From the NCBI GenBank assembly GCA_020633655.1, contig JACKDF010000004.1:503072-567071 (forward strand): a stretch of DNA of 64,000 nucleotides, read 5' to 3'. This DNA comes from Deferribacteres bacterium (GTDB taxonomy: Bacteria; Zhuqueibacterota; Zhuqueibacteria; Zhuqueibacterales; Geothermadaptataceae). Made by a program: the position numbers and the translations under genes. Positions 61,801-64,000 of this stretch are shown here, piece by piece (position 1 is the stretch's first letter; every line of letters starts with the position of its first letter). The notes beneath the pieces were generated by a model. It had not been told where the DNA came from. It worked only from the letters and a program-made list of their open reading frames with translations, and did not search any database.

Positions 61801-63291
61801 TTCCTGCTCGTAGATCATTTTAAGAGCGCCGAGGTAATAGAATCCCGAACTATTATTGTTATTGGGGCCTGGTGAAACAGTCAGGTCGATTGTCCCATCC
61901 TCTTTCGGTTGCAATGTTATCGAAACTGTGGTTGCTGTATTGTTAGAGGGATTCAATAAAACGGAATCCATAGTTGCACCAGTGAATTTGTATTGCGTTT
62001 CCCTGTTGTCTGTTGCGAGCCGTGAAGCAAATATCTCGAATGTGTACTGTTTTTCAGGATTAAGTCCGCTGATCACCATGGCACCTGTAGGTTCAATTAA
62101 TCCTTGCCATTCCGCAGTGTTCCCATAATAGCTGTCGCTGCTAGCTGTAGAAGGATACCCTGCGTTTGCATCAGGCGTCGTTGTGCCACCGGTGTTTATA
62201 CCATTGAACCGGTCATAAATATTGAGGCCCATTCCTGTGTAAAGATTCCTGCTGTTTCTTAAAGTGGTTATCTCTCCAGCGCCAGCAGCATCATTAAAAT
62301 TGTTCCAAACACCTTCAGTTAAATTTGATCCGAAGTCAACTTGAATAGTGTCGTATTTGGTACTGATTGCCGGAAGAATTGTAAATAAAGAATCACTCTG
62401 GTCACTTGCAGCCCCGGAAACAACTTGTACCATGCAGTTGTTTGAACTTGTATTGGGTACCAGCCAGGAAATCGACGTTTGAGAATTTTGAACAGTCGCG
62501 ATTTCATCCCAGGATGTACCATTGTTTGTTGAGTAGCTTATAACAACGTCATCCACGAGGTTTATGGCATCCCAGGTAATGTTGTAATTCGTTCCTCCTG
62601 TCAACTCTTCACCACCGTTCGGAGCAGTAAGCGTTATTGCTGGTGGCAATACATCTTCCTGCTCGTAGATCAGTTTAATAGCTCCGAGGTAAAAGAATCC
62701 GTAACTATTGTTATTATTGGGTCCAGGTGACACGTTCAAATCTATTGAACCATCATCTTTTGGCTGCATTGTTACAGATACAGTATTCGCTGTATTTCCT
62801 GAGGGATTGAGCAATACTGAATCCATTGTTGCACCAGTGAATTTGTACTGCGTTTCCCTGTTGTCCGTTGCTACCCGTGAAGCAAATATTTCGAATGTGT
62901 AGTGCTTTTCCGGATTAAGTCCACTGACGAGCAAGCCTGCGGTTGGAATAATTAAACCTTGCCATTCAGCCGTATTCCCATAATAGCTGTCGCTGGTTGC
63001 GGTTGAGGGATAGCCCACATTGGCATCCGGTGCCGTTGTACCACCAGTATTAATCCCATTAAATCGACTGTAAACATTGATGCCTATTCCAGTGTAAAGG
63101 TTTCTGCTGTTTTTCAGTATGGCTAACTCACCAGCACCGGCAGCGTCATTAAAATTATTCCAGACACCTTCTGTTATGTTCGATCCGAAATCAACCTGAA
63201 TGGTGTCATATACACTTGTTTGTGAATAACCGACGGATGTAACAAGCAGAAATAAACTTAGGTAAATCAGTACTTTGAACTTGTGTAACAT
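58864..63291 (-). CDS. Giant secreted SGNH hydrolase with four tandem repeats and type IX sorting domain
   Basis: 1475 residues. A signal peptide ends near VGYSQ (residue 24). Four repeats of about 285 residues follow (roughly 27-311, 312-596, 597-881, 882-1165). Each has a beta-sandwich unit (YDTIQVDFGSN, RFNGIN, SDSYYGNT, GLNPEKxYTFEIFASR, PGPNNNNS) and an Ig/Kre9-like unit (LTAPNGGEELT, VISYSTNNGSSW). Repeat 4 is the most diverged. Then comes an SGNH domain (VVLGSSTAAGTGAS, LAVGGFTSYD, NLPSNDAAS, DGVHVNDAGH) with Ser, Gly, Asn and Asp-His in place. A sorting domain (LNGNYPNPFNPSTTI) closes it. The likely role is surface esterase on polysaccharide with multivalent binding. aaggaggaaatt gives a perfect ribosome site. 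Confidence 0.93.
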   Translation of the reverse strand: MLHKFKVLIYLSLFLLVTSVGYSQTSVYDTIQVDFGSNITEGVWNNFNDAAGAGELAILKNSRNLYTGIGINVYSRFNGINTGGTTAPDANVGYPSTATSDSYYGNTAEWQGLIIPTAGLLVSGLNPEKHYTFEIFASRVATDNRETQYKFTGATMDSVLLNPSGNTANTVSVTMQPKDDGSIDLNVSPGPNNNNSYGFFYLGAIKLIYEQEDVLPPAITLTAPNGGEELTGGTNYNITWDAINLVDDVVISYSTNNGTSWDEIATVQNSQTSISWLVPNTSSNNCMVQVVSGAASDQSDSLFTILPAISTKYDTIQVDFGSNLTEGVWNNFNDAAGAGEITTLRNSRNLYTGMGLNIYDRFNGINTGGTTTPDANAGYPSTASSDSYYGNTAEWQGLIEPTGAMVISGLNPEKQYTFEIFASRLATDNRETQYKFTGATMDSVLLNPSNNTATTVSITLQPKEDGTIDLTVSPGPNNNNSSGFYYLGALKMIYEQEEVLPPAITLTAPNGGEELTGGTNYNITWDAVNLVQDVVISYSTNNGSSWNEIATVDSAQTSYSWLVSNTSSSNCLVQVVSGTASDQSDSEFTILPSISTVYDTIQVDFGSNLSAGAWNNFNDGSGAGEITTLRNSKNLYTGMGINVYDRFNGINTGGTTTPDANVGYPSSATSDSYFGNITEFSGLIEPTGAMLISGLNPEKQYTFEVFASRVATDNRETQYKFSGATMDSVLLNPSNNTATTVSVTVQPKEDGTIDLTVSPGPNNNNGSGFYYLGALKMIYEQEAVLPPAISLTAPNGGEELTAGANYFITWDPVNLVADVVISYSTNNGSSWNEIATIDSSQTSFAWQVPNTSSGTCLVQVVSGTASDQSDSVFTILPLTSTVYDTILVDFGSNESAGGWNNFTDPAGTGEIPALVNSQNLYTGIGCNIFDRFNGINLNGTTSPDPNLSIPSSASNDSYYGNTALWGGLVEPSAGILFTGLKVEKSYTFEIFASRMGVSDNRETKYKFIGSVTDSLYLNAANNTTNIVAITLEPATDGTISLLLSAGENNTNSYSFYYLTAMKIIYEQEEAAPTITVLTPNGGEEWTKETEQKITWASHEVSSVKIEFSADNGITWDSLSTATASVGTFDWTLPDLNTDSALVKISSIENPEIWDVSNNVFKIDDPLTGEYRKLIVVLGSSTAAGTGASNPDSSWVGRYRHYVQSLDPKAYVVNLAVGGFTSYDVMPSDYESPAGKPTPKPENNITKALTYKPSAIIVNLPSNDAASGFGIGEQIYNLNTILEIAKTAEIPIWLTTTQPRNLSQTLRENLMQMRDYILSLYKDNAISIFDSLANEDGTIRTIYNSGDGVHVNDAGHKVIFDQVVETKIWETIVTDVSTEEIQVPTSFELNGNYPNPFNPSTTITFSLPVSSDIDVRIYDIAGREVTTLVVGKYSAGTYNLVWDASQLASGMYIYRITAHGSDNTHFSKSMKMMFIK

Positions 63292-64000
63292 AATTTCCTC
63301 CTTAATAATATAAATGAGATAAATGGATTTTATAACCTAAGGAATGATTTGGGGATGTGAGATAATGGAACGCTGCAAAGAATGCGATGCTCCTAAATAG
63401 CCAAGTTGTATCGTATAAAGTCAATTGCCGAACCGGGATTGTAAACACGATATCGATTGTTCTGATGAAAGTTTTTATTATCATCCAGATCGCTTCAAGT
63501 ATCACGCTGATTAACAATTGTATTATTTTGTGTTAGTTTACGATACGATTGAAGAAATAGCAACAGAAAATATTACTCTCTCGAGATATAATTATCCAAT
63601 TCGGAAAAGATGATATCAATTTGATAATCGCACTTTGATATTTCAGTTCAATGGTACAACGCAAATGAAGGTATGATTCCCCAACTTAATGCGATTGTTA
63701 TGCGTTTAAGTGTTTTCTCCGTTGTTTATAATCGTCGAAGTAAGGATGTGCGGTCTATGCAGAAAATAGCAGAGCATCCTAAAAATCTGCCTTATCTTTA
63801 ATCAAACAATTTTATGTGACTTGCGAAACCCATAAGGGGAATGACATGATTTTCAGCCACAGCAAAAGTCACTTCCGATTGAAGATTTTTCATCGACAAT
63901 CCGGGAGTTTTCAAATTTTTTCGAAAGATCTTTCGAGACTGTCAAAAAAGGGATAAACCGGACGGTGAGCCTGTCGAAACGCCTGGTTCCACGCTCAAAT
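63292..64000. other. Terminal non-coding region, 709 bp
   Basis: Upstream of the giant SGNH gene; its promoter is expected in the first 200 bases. A 71-codon minus-strand ORF (63302-63517) lacks a ribosome site and any family features. The last 70 bases are the start of a dispersed repeat. No RNA gene was recognised. Confidence 0.5.
63930..64000. repeat. Dispersed repeat, copy 2, cut by window edge
   Basis: From gagactgtcaaaaaaggg onward it matches copy 1 (58550 onward): agggataaaccgga, gtgagcctg and ttccacgctcaaat recur in the same order and orientation, with a shorter middle. The right half lies beyond the window. Confidence 0.7.

Noticed and set aside
58864..63291. Tandem repeats considered as an assembly duplication
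   Set aside because: Repeats differ by many substitutions and all stay in frame, so they are real, although the exact copy number needs long reads.

Overview
The window looks like a chromosomal segment from a Gram-negative member of the FCB group, most likely Calditrichota, candidate phylum KSB1 or an Ignavibacteria relative. This is inferred from the protein types, not from a marker gene. Pointers are three secreted proteins ending in a type IX secretion sorting domain (two with the NYPNPFNPST signature), many lipoproteins with a lipobox, split DUF5687-type permease genes otherwise familiar from Bacteroidota, zinc anti-sigma/ECF sigma pairs, and moderate GC. No rRNA, tRNA, integrase, complete insertion sequence or CRISPR array was seen.

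Layout. 1-8.2 kb is a carbohydrate-oriented patch: a truncated GH78 rhamnosidase, a SulP anion transporter, a lipoprotein with a probable sugar-hydrolase fold, and a DUF1080-SGNH hydrolase fusion. 8.2-13.5 kb holds a YchF-like protein without its P-loop, a SpoIID/LytB protein, a dCMP deaminase and a dipeptidyl peptidase IV. 13.9-19.7 kb is one operon of ECF sigma factor, zinc anti-sigma factor, membrane protein and a 1112-residue TPR-CHAT putative protease. 19.8-27.9 kb has a parvulin lipoprotein, a type IX cargo protein, a carbohydrate-binding lipoprotein, a sigma/anti-sigma/Spy-like metal or stress sensor set, and a frameshifted exported protein.

28.2-41.5 kb is a complete group 3b-type [NiFe] hydrogenase locus. 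hypB-hypF-hypE-methyltransferase-hypA-hypC-hypD run leftward. Four structural subunit genes, a cyclic-nucleotide-binding protein, a maturation protease and a double-domain universal stress protein run rightward. The 583-bp divergent region between them carries two adjacent perfect palindromes. 41.6-43.4 kb holds a receiver domain with a C-terminal membrane helix and a degenerate-GGDEF/HD-GYP protein.

The most distinctive part is 43.6-52.2 kb, a self-contained peptide bacteriocin-like locus in a Gram-negative genome. It has an AraC-like regulator, a C39-peptidase ABC exporter, a membrane protein, a membrane-tethered thioredoxin-like protein, and two short paralogous precursors. Each precursor has a 15-residue double-glycine leader and a Gly/Ala-rich core with one Cys near each end. 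The second precursor (48352-48525) is very short and easily missed. A strong hairpin follows the peptides. Then come three tandem paralogues of the C-terminal half of a DUF5687-type permease, one gene for its N-terminal half, and an ABC ATPase: a split, permuted permease that may give self-protection.

52.5-64 kb returns to secreted enzymes: a GH43-like lipoprotein, a double GNAT acetyltransferase, an S41 peptidase lipoprotein, a GH2 glycosidase with sorting domain, and a 1475-residue SGNH hydrolase with four tandem repeats of about 285 residues. The last gene is flanked by two copies of a short dispersed repeat.
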